Assembly: GCA_039566865.1 (NCBI GenBank)
Contig: CM076943.1
Coordinates: 39,936,663-40,000,662 of the forward strand
From: Aurelia coerulea
Lineage: Eukaryota; Cnidaria; Scyphozoa; Semaeostomeae; Ulmaridae
Direction of reading: 5' to 3'
Length of the DNA stretch: 64,000 bases
The notes below the pieces were generated by a model. That model ran no database searches and had not been told where the DNA came from. It saw only the letters and a program-made list of their open reading frames with translations. Below, one piece after another: positions 21,308-32,734 of the stretch; the first letter of the stretch is position 1, and each line of letters begins with the position of its first letter. Both the position numbers and the translations under genes were made by a program.

Positions 21308-21912
21308 CAGTGACGTGGCCATGGGGGGGGGTATGGGTTGCAACTGCCCCCCCCCCCACTTTTTTCAAAAGATGGTCCTCAAGATTCCTTCAAAACCAGA
21401 GAACAAAACCAAAAACTGAAGAGAAGATAGCTGGGTATAGGTTAGGTAAACCTTTTCCGAGAAATGTCAAATCTTCCATTTTACCATTTGCAAATGCTCT
21501 GGAAAATTTGGAATCAGGGGATGCATTCTAAGCCTATTGAAAGTAAAGGGCTTGAACCTAAAATTTTTCCTGGGAACTTTGCCCCCAGACTTACGCATTT
21601 AATTGTCTCCTCGCTTATTTTAGCATGGCCACGCTGCTGTCTACTTGCTTGGTCAGAATATACTTTGGACCTTTTGAGCACAGCGTGGCCAGCAGAGACA
21701 TCAAGTATTTTGCACAAAATCATTTGACTTTTCTTTGCAGAAAATCTTTTCCCCTGCTTACCAGGTTCCCAGAAAGGAAATATTTTTTGCAGTTCTAGTC
21801 TAAGGAACAGGGAAAATTAGTGTAGCCAATGATACCACTTTGAATATGCTTGTGGCAGACCCCTACCCCCAAAATTTAGGCAAGAACCCCCCTCCCCCCC
21901 CCATGACCATGT
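21308..21912. mobile_element. Decayed G/C-ended element
   Basis: The left end CAGTGACGTGGCCATGGGGG resembles the ends of the adjacent hAT-like element. A poly-C run ending CCCATGACCATG near 21910 may be its right end. There is no matching target duplication, so the limits are uncertain. Confidence 0.4.
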
Positions 21913-21920
21913 ATGTGCAG

Positions 21921-22586
21921 CAGTGGTGTGGTGGCTCCAAATTGGCTGGGGGCACAACCTGTTTTTGGCGCCCCCTAGAAAACTGTGACTTTTGTCTCAA
22001 GTCTCCTGCACAATGCGCCAAGGCTTTTAAGACTGGTTTCTTCTTTAGAAAATGCTTTGAAAATAAAGGATGATGATTCTTCTGCACTCTTGTCGGGACA
22101 AAAAACGTACCATTTGGTGATGGGAGCAAATCTCTATGTGAGTGAAGCGAGAGAAGATTTTTTGAGATCATGCCCTTCTTATCGTTAGAAAACGCCCATT
22201 GTGGAAAGAATACCTCTCGTGGCCACAACACTGACTTTTCTTCATAGGATTGGTTCACACTTGAGTAAAACGCCTTGGAATTGGGAAAGCATAATCTCTA
22301 GACACTTTATAAACGCGTTTGTAGTGAGTTATGGATTCCACATCGAATAAGAACATTTCTGATTCCATCTAAACATCTTCAAAAGGCGCCTTCAAAACAA
22401 AAACTTGAGGCAAAATATTTCCCACACTTTTTCTGTCACATTTATACATTCCAACTCGTATTAGTGTGAAGCAAGCTTCCAGGCATTTGGCACCCCCTAA
22501 ACCTTGGGTGCCTTCGGCGCCCCCTCGTTCTCACACCGCTGGGGGGCATGTGCCCCTGCCCCCCCCCCCCGGCCACCACGCCACTG
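21921..22586. mobile_element. hAT-like non-autonomous element
   Basis: The ends CAGTGGTGTGGTGGC and the inverse of CAGTGGCGTGGTGGCC are flanked by 8-bp repeats with one mismatch, ATGTGCAG (21913-21920) and ATGTTCAG (22587-22594). GGCACCCCC-like runs flank both ends internally. CAGTGGCGT ends with a G run are common in animal hAT elements. No transposase was seen. Confidence 0.75.
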
Positions 22587-22675
22587 ATGTTCAGCCAGTT
22601 ACAAGATCTACCCTAGGTGTTTGAAATCATATTAAAACCATAGTTAAAACAATAGCCTGTAAATATCCTAAATAT

Positions 22676-23665
22676 TTATAGTCCATATGTAAATTCAAGT
22701 CCAATGGGCTTAAAATGCTTTTCAATGGCTTCATCCATCCTTTTGTTCATCTCCTCAGTGAAATAATTTGTCCAGTCACCTGCTTTACCTTTTCGAAAGA
22801 AGTGCCCTTTGCCTTCATGAAAGACATTCTTCATTTCAGGGGTAGCACTGGCAGTAATATTTTCTTTCATTTTGTTGAAACTGAGATGCTCAACCAGAGC
22901 TGCAACTTGCTCATCACTCAATTCTTTCCCCAAGAACTTTGCAACTTTTCTAATCGCACTTTCTTGGTCTTTCTTCATATCTTCGAAAAAGAGCAAGCAG
23001 AGATTAGGGTGATCCCTTCTTTTCCATGCCTCTTTGATGTAATCAAAATACGGACTGAAAAGAACTTGGTTATTCATGAACATGTCGAAATAAGTGGGGA
23101 AATCACCCTCATAGCTGTGCATTTTTATGAGCTGTTCGTGATGATAATATGAGACGACAGTGTCCTTTGGATTTCTCACACACAACACGACCTTGTTCTT
23201 GTCCAACAAGTCATCAGGGAGCAAGCAGAAAGGCAAATGCGATTTGAGCATCCGGGGTGATGGCAAGTTTTCCATCATGCTGAAGAGATCGGCAGGGGCA
23301 TCTTCTGGGACCCCAACTGTCTCTCTGGGCATGTGCTCCATAAGGCAGGGAGACTCCAAGAAGGGAACTCGTGCGATGACCGGAACTGATCTTGCTTTCT
23401 CTAAATCACAACCATTTTGAACGCACCAAGTGAGTTCTTGTGACCAGGTTGTTCCATTCTTTGCAAAGGCAAACACGAAGATATCATCTTCACGCAGCTG
23501 GAAATTCTTGATGCGTTCTTTGATCTTCTCATATGCAGTTGGAAGGACGCAGCTCCCAGGATTAGTCCTCACAAATCTTAGCCCATTGTCTCGGAAGGTG
23601 GAATACAATTTGATCATCTTCGCTGTTTCCTCTTCAGCAAACGGAATGAGCTTTATTTGAGACAT
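22676..23665 (-). CDS. Cytosolic-type sulfotransferase
   Basis: A complete single-exon frame of 329 residues, close to the usual 290-340 of the family. These enzymes transfer sulfate from PAPS to hydroxyl or amine groups of small molecules in the cytosol. The 5'-phosphosulfate loop is AKNGTTWSQEL (68-78). The likely catalytic histidine is H143 in KSHLP. The 3'-phosphate site is VRNPKDTVVSYYHH (163-176; R164, S172), and the C-terminal RKGKAGDW (291-298) is the other PAPS signature. All key residues are present. The start has A at -3. No signal peptide or membrane segment was seen. It lies on the opposite strand within the long intron of the split gene. The substrate cannot be predicted, and the lack of introns could reflect retroposition or intron loss. 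Confidence 0.93.
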   Translation of the reverse strand: MSQIKLIPFAEEETAKMIKLYSTFRDNGLRFVRTNPGSCVLPTAYEKIKERIKNFQLREDDIFVFAFAKNGTTWSQELTWCVQNGCDLEKARSVPVIARVPFLESPCLMEHMPRETVGVPEDAPADLFSMMENLPSPRMLKSHLPFCLLPDDLLDKNKVVLCVRNPKDTVVSYYHHEQLIKMHSYEGDFPTYFDMFMNNQVLFSPYFDYIKEAWKRRDHPNLCLLFFEDMKKDQESAIRKVAKFLGKELSDEQVAALVEHLSFNKMKENITASATPEMKNVFHEGKGHFFRKGKAGDWTNYFTEEMNKRMDEAIEKHFKPIGLEFTYGL

Positions 23666-25245
23666 GATTTCTCTCTGCTTGCTTGCTTGTTTTCTCGGCG
23701 TCTGGTATGTGTTTTCTGTTTCTCACCCCTTGTCACTCTCCAAACAACGTGAACCACCAGTGAATGTCTGGAAAACCCCAAACGACCTTTGCTGGTTTAG
23801 GCCGATTTCAATTTTCAGTGTGGAGCATCATGAAGCAATAGGAGTCCATTTTCTATCCATTGTGTCGCCAGGGCATATATAAAACAATGGAACTTTGCTT
23901 TCAATGTATTGTTGTCGTCAGGAGAATGATGTCTTCATTTATAAACCAACCAAAAAGCCAATATGCAATGCAAATAGTGTCACGATGATTCAGCACAAGG
24001 AAGTGGCGAGGAGGAAAATCCTGGTAACAGGAAGTTGTACTGTCACAATAACAATAACAAAGCATAGCTCTCATTCGCATGAGCATGCGCAAAGATCTTA
24101 AGGGATGTCGGTGGGCAATCACGTAACCACCATCTTCGCTGTGCGTCTTTTGGCCTAAGCAAAGTTTTGGATCAGAAAGGAGAGTGAAAACGCCAATAAC
24201 GTTGTACTGCCAGTTGCTGCATTTATGGATAAAAGTGTTGAAAGATATGCCCGATTCGCACGGAGGAGTCTTCTGAATTTTGCATCCAAACTTTGCAACA
24301 TATTGTGCCGCAAGCAAGAGAAGATTTGTGCTGCTCGTCCACGGGGAACTTCAAATTTTTATAAGACTTAACAAAGGTAGGCCAAAGGAAGGCAAGGGGC
24401 AGTAATTAATTAGGGACATGCGTCATTATCGGTAAGAAAAGAAAAAGGCTCACTAGGCTAATGCTAAAAACTTTGTTAGAATTTATTCCCTCTGTTGAGC
24501 TTCTGATACGACGCTGTCTTTTGCTGGAATAAAAGCGAGTTTAGCAGGTACTTTTGGGTGAAGCCATTGCAGTGCACGGCCCGATGAAACACAGACGACA
24601 ACGACAGTGCTTTTGGACCAAAACAATGGCTATAAAGTTCTGTTTATGTACGCGAACAAGTCTAAGTCTTCGTCGATTACTGTTTCAAAAACACTTCAAC
24701 ATGGATACAATCCAACTTTGAGAAACATGTCAATCTTTTCGACATTCCCTATTATCTAATCTACAACAGATTTTTTGTCTTTCAAGAGCTCCGCCTCCAT
24801 CCGAGGTCGGCTGATACAGTCATACAAATATCCCTAGCTTGGTGATCAAAATGCATGTTGCTAAAAGGTTTCACAGAGCCTTCACAAAAAGACCTTCTTG
24901 GTCCTTGCTTATCATTCCAATACTGCAAAAGGACTGCACGTATTTTTCATAGAAAGTTTTAGAAAACTCTCAACTCTCAGATTAACCAAAACAATCAAGA
25001 AACTAGAGTAGGGTGAAGGAGATTCAGTTTCAAATCGCTGGGAAGAGAGAATAGTAAAGTTTCCAACTCAGGCCTGAAATTGCCAAGAAATCCATCGTAT
25101 TTGCTACTACATATTCCGCCTTTTTGGCGAGAATTGAGGGGCAGTTTCCCCCTCAAACATCTCAAGTTTGCCCCTTTTTGTGTAGGAATTTGAAACGAAA
25201 TGTTTAATAAGATTCAGGAGATCCCCACCGATAAGACATTGACAT
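23666..25245. other. Upstream region of the sulfotransferase, no gene recognised
   Basis: It should hold the promoter of the minus-strand gene ending at 23665. TATATAAAA at 23876-23884 lies on the plus strand, so it is not a convincing TATA box for that gene. A 138-residue minus-strand frame (23901-24317) has no recognised motif and mixed codon content. From about 24400 the sequence is AT-rich without features. Confidence 0.4.
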
Positions 25246-25249
25246 TCTT

Positions 25250-28200
25250 TATTTACTTAGTAAATAGACAACGAATTGCATTATGTAACTGCGAAAACCA
25301 CTTTTCAAAAACTCTGGTTTTAAAAAAGTGGCGATATTTTAAAAACCCTCATAGGATTGGATGTAGCCGATAATGATTTCGAAGGGAAATATTATAGCCC
25401 AGAACAATAGACCTGGAAAAGGCTATTTTTGAAGAGGATTGCCCCGCTCATACTGAAAGAACTTTTTACAGTAAACAGACAATAAATCGCACAATGCAAC
25501 TGCGAAAACCACTTTTCAAAAACTCTGGTTTTTGAAATGTGGCGATATTTAAAAACTTTGAAAGAAAGGCATGAAACGGGAAATGGCTTCGAAGAGAAAC
25601 ATAACAATCTGTCTGAAAAAATATATTTTTGAAGGGGATCGTCTCGCTCATACTGAAAGAAATTTTTACAGTAAATAGACGAAAAATTGCACAATGCAAC
25701 TGCGAAAACCGCTTTTCAAAAACTCTGGTTTTGAAAAAGTGGCGATATTTTAAAATCCTTGATAGGATTGGCATGGAGCCGATAATGATTTCGAAGGGAA
25801 ATATTGATAGCCCAGAACAATAGACCTGGAAAAGGTTATTTTTGAAGAGGATTGCCCCGCCCATACTTAACGAATTTTTTACAGTAAATAAACAACAAAT
25901 TGCATAACGCAACTGCGAAAACCGCTTTTCAAAAACTCTGGTTTTAGAAATGTAGCAATATTTCAAAAACGTCATAAGAAGCGGCATGGAGCGGAAAATG
26001 GCTTCGAACAAAAACATTGGAAGGCCAGAACAATCGGTTTGGAAAAAGTTGGTTTTGAAGAAAATCACCTGGCTCATACTTAACGAATTTTTTACAGTAA
26101 ATAAACAACGAATTGCATTGTATAACTGCGAAAACCACTTTTCAAAAACTCTGGTTTTGAAAAAGTGGCGATATTTTAAAATCCTTGATAGGATTGGCAT
26201 GGAGCCGATAATGATTTCGAAGGGAAATATTGATAGCCCAGAACAATAGACCTGGAAAAGGTTATTTTTGAAGAGGATTGCCCCGCTCATACTTAACGAA
26301 TTTTTTACAGTAAATAGACAACGAATTGCAGAATGTAACTGCGAAAACCGTTTTTCGAAAACTCTGGTTTTAGAAATGTGACGATATTTTGAAAACTTCA
26401 CGAGAAGAGGCATTGAGAGGAAAATTAGTTCGAACGGAAACATTGCAAGGCCTCAACAATCGGTCTGGAAAAAGTTGTTTTTGAAGAAAATCGCCTGGCT
26501 CATACTTAACGAATTTTTTACAGTAAATAAACAACGAATTGCATAATGCAACTGCGAAAACCGCTTTTCAAAAACTCTGGTTTTCGAAATGTGGTGAAGT
26601 TAAACAATTTCGGTAAAATTTTGGTGCAATTGTAAATAATACAGAAGAGAAAAATTCGAAAGCCACAGTCGCACTTTTAACTTTGCCACACTTCTAAAAC
26701 CAGAGTTATTGAAAGGCGGTTTTAACAGTTGCCTTTTACAATTTGTTGTCTATTTGCTGCTCAGTATGAGCCTGGGATCCTCTTCAAAATAACTTTTTCT
26801 AGGTCGATTGTTCTAGCCTTCCAATGTTTCCCTTCGAAATCATTTTCCTATCCATGCCTATTCTATCAATATTTTTTTTAAATGTCGCCACATTTCTAAA
26901 ACCAGAGTTTTGGAAAAGTGGTTTTCATAGTTGCATTTTGCAATTCGTTGTTTATTTACTGTAAAAAATTCGTTAAGTATGAGCAAGGCGATTTTCTTCA
27001 AAACCAACTGTTTCCAGACCGATTGTTCTTGCCTTCCAATGTTTTTCTTCGAAGCCATTTGACTCTTCTAATGGCGTTTTTGAAATATTGCTACATTTCT
27101 AAAACCAGAGTTTTTGAAAAGCCGTTTTCGCAGTTAAATTATGCAGTTTGCTGTCTATTTACTGTAAAAAATTCGTCAAGTATGAACCAGGCGATTTCCT
27201 TCAAAACCAACTTTTTCCAGACCGATTGTGAAGGCCTTCAAATGTTTCCCTTCGAGCTAATTTTCCTCTCAATGCCTCTTCTCGTGAAGTTTTCAAAATA
27301 TCGTCACATTTCTAAAACCAGAGTTTTCGAAAAGCGGTTTTCGCAGTTACATTTTGCAATTCGTTGTCTATTTACTGTAAAAAATTCGTTAAGTATGAGC
27401 CAGGCGATTTTCTTCAAAACCAACTTTTTCCAGACCAATTTTTGAGGCCTTGCAATGTTTCCGTTCGAACTAATTTTCCTCTCAATGCCTCTTCTTATGA
27501 CGTTTTTGAAATATTGCTACATTTCTAAAACCAGGGTTTTTGAAAAGCGGTTTTCGCAGTTGCATTATGCAATTTGTTGTTTATTTACGGTAAAAAATTC
27601 GTTAAGTATGAGCCAGGCGATTTTCTTCAAAAACAACTTTTTCCAGACCGATTGTTGAGGCCTTGCAATGTTTCCGTTCGAACTAATTTTCCTCTCAATG
27701 CCTCTTCTCGTGAAGTTTTCAAAATATCGTCACATTTCTAAAACCAGAGTTTTCGAAAAACGGTTTTCGCAGTTACATTCTGCAATTCGTTGTCTATTTA
27801 CTGTAAAAAATTCGTTAAGTATGAGCGGGGCAATCCTCTTCAAAAATAACCTTTTCCAGATCTATTGTTCTGGGCTATCAATATTTCCCTTCGAAATCAT
27901 TATCGGCTCCTATCAAGGTTTTTAAAATATCGCCACATTCCTAAAACCAGAGTTTTTGAAAAGCGGTTTTCGCAGTTGCATTGTGCAATTTTTCGTCTAT
28001 TTACTGTAAAAATTTCTTTCAGTATGAGCGAGACGATCCCCTTCAAAAATATATTTTTTCAGACAGATTGTTATGTTTCTCTTCGAAGCCATTTCCCGCT
28101 TCATGCCTTTCTTTCAAAGTTTTTAAAATATCGCCACATTTCAAAAACCAGAGTTTTTGAAAAGTGGTTTTCGCAGTTGCATTGTGCGATTTATTGTCTG

Positions 28201-28275
28201 TTTACTGCAAAAAGTTCTTTCAGTATGAGCCAGACGATCCCCTTCAAAAATATATTTTTTCCAGACTGATCGCAC
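25250..28275. mobile_element. Foldback of inverted 200-213 bp tandem arrays
   Basis: The left arm holds seven units (landmark GCGAAAACC at 25291, 25502, 25702, 25915, 26128, 26341 and 26554). The right arm holds eight in inverse orientation (landmark CAGAG or a one-base variant at 26701, 26903, 27106, 27319, 27532, 27745, 27948 and 28149). The centre near 26600-26690 is short and non-coding. The inverse of AAAACCAGAGTTTTTGAA is the best kept core. Since 213 is 71 codons, frames reading outward from the centre stay open for up to 325 residues. No target duplication or transposase was found. Confidence 0.8.
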
Positions 28276-28883
28276 TGTTTCACTTGAAAGACCTGGAAGC
28301 CATGTCTCATTGATGCTGAGTAAATATATCAAAAAATTGTTTGAAAGTTGATATAAAGAACGTACTTTCAGTAGTGTCGCTCCTCAGTGTTTAATCTTGA
28401 TCTCGAGATTGTTTAGCTGTCATTAAATCTTCATTGGCATCCTTTTCTTGCTGGTGAATCTTTGGAAACCAATCGGTGAAGGCGCAAATCAAGAAAATGC
28501 AAAAAGTAGCCCTCGTGCGTTCATGCATACGAGGCTCAAACTTTATGCAGGCCCCTTGGTCAGCGGTTAATCCGAATGAGAGCTATGCTCAATAACAATA
28601 GAATACTAGTTATCGCTCACCAGAACGAGACTGCACAGCCAAGGAAAGCGAGAGGGGCGAGAGGGGCGAAACTTGACTTGTGATCAGTCTACTGTCACCA
28701 CTGTCACCTCTTTAGTTTTTTATATATAATATAATGCATCAATAGATATAAAGTTATACATGATATATTGTACCAAAAACTAAATCTACGAAGATAACAT
28801 AACAAAACAGCAACAGCAACAGCAAATTCAAAATAATTAATTGTAAGCTAAAGTAATCAGTTATTAACATGTAGGTGCAGGGG
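28276..28883. other. LINE 3' UTR and unassigned sequence
   Basis: About 28690-28883 reads on the minus strand as the sequence that follows the stop codon of the LINE frame at 29225, on the far side of the MITE at 28887, so it is probably that element's 3' UTR. From 28276 to 28690 nothing was recognised. Confidence 0.4.
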
Positions 28884-28886
28884 TTA

Positions 28887-29224
28887 GGGTGGTTCCAGAA
28901 AAAATCCGGACCCCCCCCCTATGGAAGACTGCTCACCAAATTGGAAGGACCCGGATTTTTTATGATAAAATTTGCTGGATAGATCCGGATTTTGCCTCTT
29001 AAAGTACAGGAACGTCCGGATTTTTCGATTTTGCAGACAATTTACCCCCTATGGAAGAGTTTACCAACAACTTGTCGGTCTGGATTTTTCCAAATTTTTG
29101 TCATTACCCCTGGATTGTTGTGTCTCAGCAGCTGCATGCCCCTGGATATTTGGGGATTGACGCACACTTCCGGATTTTCTCTTCCATAGGGGGGGGGGGG
29201 TACGGATATTAACTGGAACCACCC
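28887..29224. mobile_element. TNA-type MITE with TTA target
   Basis: The ends GGGTGGTTCCAG and the inverse are flanked by TTA (28884-28886, 29225-29227). Internally, a CCCCCTATGGAAGA motif and TCCGGATTTT are repeated in both orientations. The right-hand TTA is the complement of the TAA stop of the LINE frame that ends there. Confidence 0.8.
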
Positions 29225-29620
29225 TTAGGCTGAGTTGAGATGAGAACGGATGTTCGAAATATCATGGATGTAAGTTATTCGATCCAAAAGGAGTTGAGGA
29301 TTAGGATTCGTGAAAACGAATTGGAGAAGATGGTTACCTAATAGTTTGGTCCTTGGGAATAGATCATAACATTTTAGTAGGAAATTTGATCTTTGGGGTT
29401 CATACTGGGTGCTTTCGAAAATAAAATGTGTTTCGTCTTCAATTTGGTTATGGTTACAAAATTTACAGAGTCTATTTTCCCTTGGTATGATTGATGATTG
29501 GTCTGTGGTGTCTGCCTTTTTCAATCTCTAGGTCATGGTCGCTAGTTCGTAATTTGGTGATTAAAATTCTTTCATTGCGAGTTTGTGCTGAGGTAAGATC
29601 ATGGTATCATACATGGCATC
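29225..29620 (-). mobile_element. LINE fragment with zinc-knuckle-like C-terminal tail
   Basis: The minus-strand frame (about 99 residues to the stop at 29225) reads ENRLCKFCNHNQIEDETHF and then YEPQRSNFLLKC. The R-x-C-x-x-C ... IEDE-x-HF ... Y-x-x-x-R pattern is a hallmark of the C-terminus of many animal non-LTR retrotransposon proteins. It is 5' truncated, and a palindromic MITE sits at its stop codon. Confidence 0.75.
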
Positions 29621-29721
29621 ATATGGTTCAAGGATATGTCTTTCTTATCAGTAAAAAATTTGCTGCGCAGCCCTGCTCCTGTGCAGCACCTTCTTTTCAC
29701 TTTAGGTGAAGAACCGCAAGC

Positions 29722-29936
29722 CTAGACTTGTCCCAAGTCTATCTCATCCGTCCGCCTACAGTTCCCTTTACGGTAGTTCCTGGATCCGCCATTTTCTGGA
29801 TCCGCCATTCCAACATTCCACCCAGAGATCTCTCGAGCTCTGGGTGGAATGGCGTTGAATGTTGGAATGGCGGATCCAGGAACTACCGTAAAGGGAACGG
29901 TAGGCGGACAGAAGAGATAGACTTGGGGCAAGTCTA
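29722..29936. mobile_element. hAT-like MITE, perfect 8-bp TSD
   Basis: The ends CTAGACTTGTCCCAAGTCTA and the inverse of TAGACTTGCCCCAAGTCTA are flanked by CCGCAAGC (29714-29721, 29937-29944). The interior pairs GGATCCGCCATTCCAACATT with its inverse. Solo ends of the same family are at 38765-38785 and 44346-44366. Confidence 0.85.
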
Positions 29937-29989
29937 CCGCAAGCCCGAATCCAGAGTACGTACCATTTTCTAATAGCAACTAGCGGTAC

Positions 29990-30520
29990 ACATTGACAAA
30001 AATTTCGTTCATCCTAGTTCCTAAAAGACCTTGCATAGGTAGGCCCTGAATCTACAATCCCTTGGTCCTGAATCCACGATCACAAATCACAATCACAATA
30101 GTTCAAGCTTCGAAAATCGTGAGGAGTGTTGAGCTCGCAGGGGTCTCGACTTATCAACCTATCATCTGACGAGGACTTGCCATTTTGCCCGAAAGATTGG
30201 TACCCATAATTGCGTAAATTTTATGAATTTTAGGGCCATAGTTCTGCAAATTTAATGAAAATCTGGGCCATAATTCCGCAAATTTTTTAAAAGTGTCCTG
30301 TAGTTCAAATACAACTGCACATTTTCTCCGGAAAAGGACTCATATTTCCGCAAAATTTCTTAAAAGGTTACCCATAATTCTGTAACGTATTGAAACAATA
30401 CCCCTAAAAGATGGCACATCCCCGTACATCAAAACATACTCAGATGCCCCCGCTGAGGTGTTGTGAGTGTGTCATCATTCGGACAAGTCCAAATTATCTT
30501 GAGATTTGAGGGTGTAGAAG
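29990..30520. other. Stretch with no recognised gene
   Basis: It contains four imperfect repeats of CCATAATTCCGCAAATTTT-like sentences at about 30205-30385, an old local duplication. Confidence 0.4.
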
Positions 30521-30527
30521 GGATTTT

Positions 30528-30810
30528 GACATGATATACAGCCAAGCGCTCAGATATCGACGCATAATAACAAACAACGAAATTCTAAAAATCAAGCTAG
30601 AACAACTAACAACTGACCTCATCAGAGGTTACTCTATACAGGAAATTGATCAACAATTTTAAAAAGTGCAACGACTTTCACAAATAAGGAAACTCCAAAC
30701 ACAAGAAGCAAGGTATGATACTCCCCTTCATAATACCGTTCGAAAAAACACCTCACAAATCAACAAAATACTAAAAAAAATACTGGATTATAATCCATGA
30801 AAACAAACAC
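30528..30810 (+). pseudogene. Relic of a retroelement RT, probably Penelope-like
   Basis: Plus-strand translation reads YSQALRYRRIITNNEI, then LEQLTTDLIRGYSIQEIDQQ before a stop, then further helical sequence and another stop. SQ-x-LR-x-RRI followed by L ... RGY is typical of the C-terminal part of Penelope-like and related reverse transcriptases. Two in-frame stops make it dead. Confidence 0.55.
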
Positions 30811-31560
30811 CTGAAATCAATCTGGCAAAATCAGCCCTTCCTGGCACTCCAAAGAAACAAAAATATTGGGGACATACTTACACACACATACCTGAAGAAC
30901 GAATGAAAGGTATGAAAAATTTTACCTTTTTGGCTGCAATGAGATACAAGTTGACCTTTGGCCAAGGTTGCTAGGGATAAGCCGTGAGCGAAATAGTGTA
31001 CTGACCTTAAATCCTGAAACACTATCACAGTAGGATCATTTGACAATTGTACCTCCAAAACGCACAACAAATACAACAAAAAAACCACGCTTGCCGCTGC
31101 CGCAGTTCGCGCGCAGCGCAAATGCTACAGCGCAAGGGCTTGCTTGGACTTCCTTGGATTGGTGCGAGGATGGCGAATAACTCACACCTATCTTTTATTT
31201 CCCTTTCCATTCGTTCATCAGTTTTGGTGCCGCAACTTTATGTATTATCGTTTCAAACAACCAGCATAGACTCGTGAATAACTATATTCTGTAGTCGACT
31301 TCTGGCTAAGCCTATTTTTAATTGCATTAAATCAAAAGTACATTTGCACAGAGGCAATTTACAGTATGTCCAAGGCGAGAGTAGTAACATAAAACGTCCA
31401 AGTGATGAATGTCAAAAGGAATGGACAAACGACCAGCATTTACCACACCCAAAGTATTCTTTTCAAAACAATCAGTGGTATAGGCTGAATTTTGTCCATT
31501 ACTCTTTTGCTGGTTGTACCTTATTAGTCAAGCAAGTGACACAAAATGACCTGATCGTGT
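30811..31560. other. Stretch with no recognised gene
   Basis: It contains a short CGCGCGCAGCGCAAATGC-rich spot near 31108 and chance frames. No splice-bounded exon was convincing. Confidence 0.35.
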
Positions 31561-31564
31561 AATA

Positions 31565-31982
31565 CACGTTTTTTTTATAAGAAACTGGTTTATAAGAAAC
31601 TAGTACTAGGATGACCAAAAATTTAAGAAACTCTAGTACTACGCTCAAGAACAGTTAAGAAACTCTAAAACTTTATTTCTGTATGTCTCTCTTATTCTAT
31701 GTCTCTCTAACAAAGATACATTCGTCTTTCCTTAACTTTTAACTGCAAAATTGGTAAATTTTTGCCTTGATGTGCTAGCTTCTTCTTAATGACAATGTCA
31801 ATGCAAAATGGAAGCCCTTTCTCGAGAAGAAGGCTCAACTTCGAACAATACCGCAATTTTAGGCCCAAAAAATAAGAAACTAATTAAGAAACTTTTACTA
31901 CTAAAACACCGAAATTTTCATGCGAAATTAAGAAACTTTTAGTACTAAGTGCTGATCCAAGTTTCTTATGAAAAAAAACGTG
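31565..31982. mobile_element. AAGAAAC MITE, TA target
   Basis: The ends CACGTTTTTTTTATAAGAAA and the inverse are flanked by TA (31563-31564, 31983-31984). AAGAAACT, often followed by (T)AGTACTA, is repeated about eight times in both orientations towards the ends. Confidence 0.8.
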
Positions 31983-32734
31983 TAGTTGGCAACCTGGCCC
32001 AATCTATGGCGTTTTGGGAAAAGTGTGTTTTATCACATGCAATTACAATGCAATTTTGGCATTGTCTTGGGATAAAGGTAATGGACAGTTTTGAGAGAAT
32101 AGCTGGCCTTCCTGACGAAGAAATAATGATCCCAATAATTGTGACGTGCATATCTTTGGTGTATGCAATAGAACTTTTTATGCTGTTCTCGCAGGGATCT
32201 ACCTTCGTGTGATGCTGGTGTCAGTAGGAAGCCTGGTCTTGAGATACAGAGGCCACTCCTGCCATGGTCAAATAAAAAAAGGGGACAGATAAGGTGTTTG
32301 TATCGGGTTTGTGTATAACAGCTTCGCCTGCAGCTTGGCACTCAAATTCAGGAACTGATGATGCACCTACGAGATCGAAGTTAACGTAAAAGACAGTTAG
32401 ATTGATTTTCCTTTCAGGCATAGATCATTAGTGCAATTAATCATATAAGTTTGCATAGGAGATGAGAGCTAATAGCAGACATTTCATTTTCAAAGGAAAC
32501 GTTGACTAATTGAAGCCAAATGTCTTGACTAGTTACTAACTGGACGATTTATTGCTTGACTAGTGACTAGCGGTTACCCCGCTTTCTACACCCTCAGATT
32601 TGGAAGAATGGCACAGGACAGGCGTACTTTTACCTCTATCTTTCACTCTACGTTCTTTCTCTCACTTGATATACTGCGACACAGTCTGGTATTTCTGGAA
32701 GAATTCTGAAAATAATTGACTTGTTGGTTATTCA

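Noticed and set aside
23901..24317. 138-residue minus-strand frame upstream of the sulfotransferase
   Set aside because: No motif, no splice evidence and unlikely composition. It lies where promoter or 5' UTR is expected.
25466..26443. 325-residue minus-strand frame and the similar plus-strand frames at 26918-28269
   Set aside because: They follow the 213-base tandem unit and break where units are 200-203 bases long. They have no start context, splice signals or known domain. Kept only as a finding to test.
24063..28592. GCATAGCTCTCATTCG and its inverse as ends of a larger element around the 213-bp foldback
   Set aside because: The 16-base match is about what chance allows within this window, and sequences next to it do not pair.
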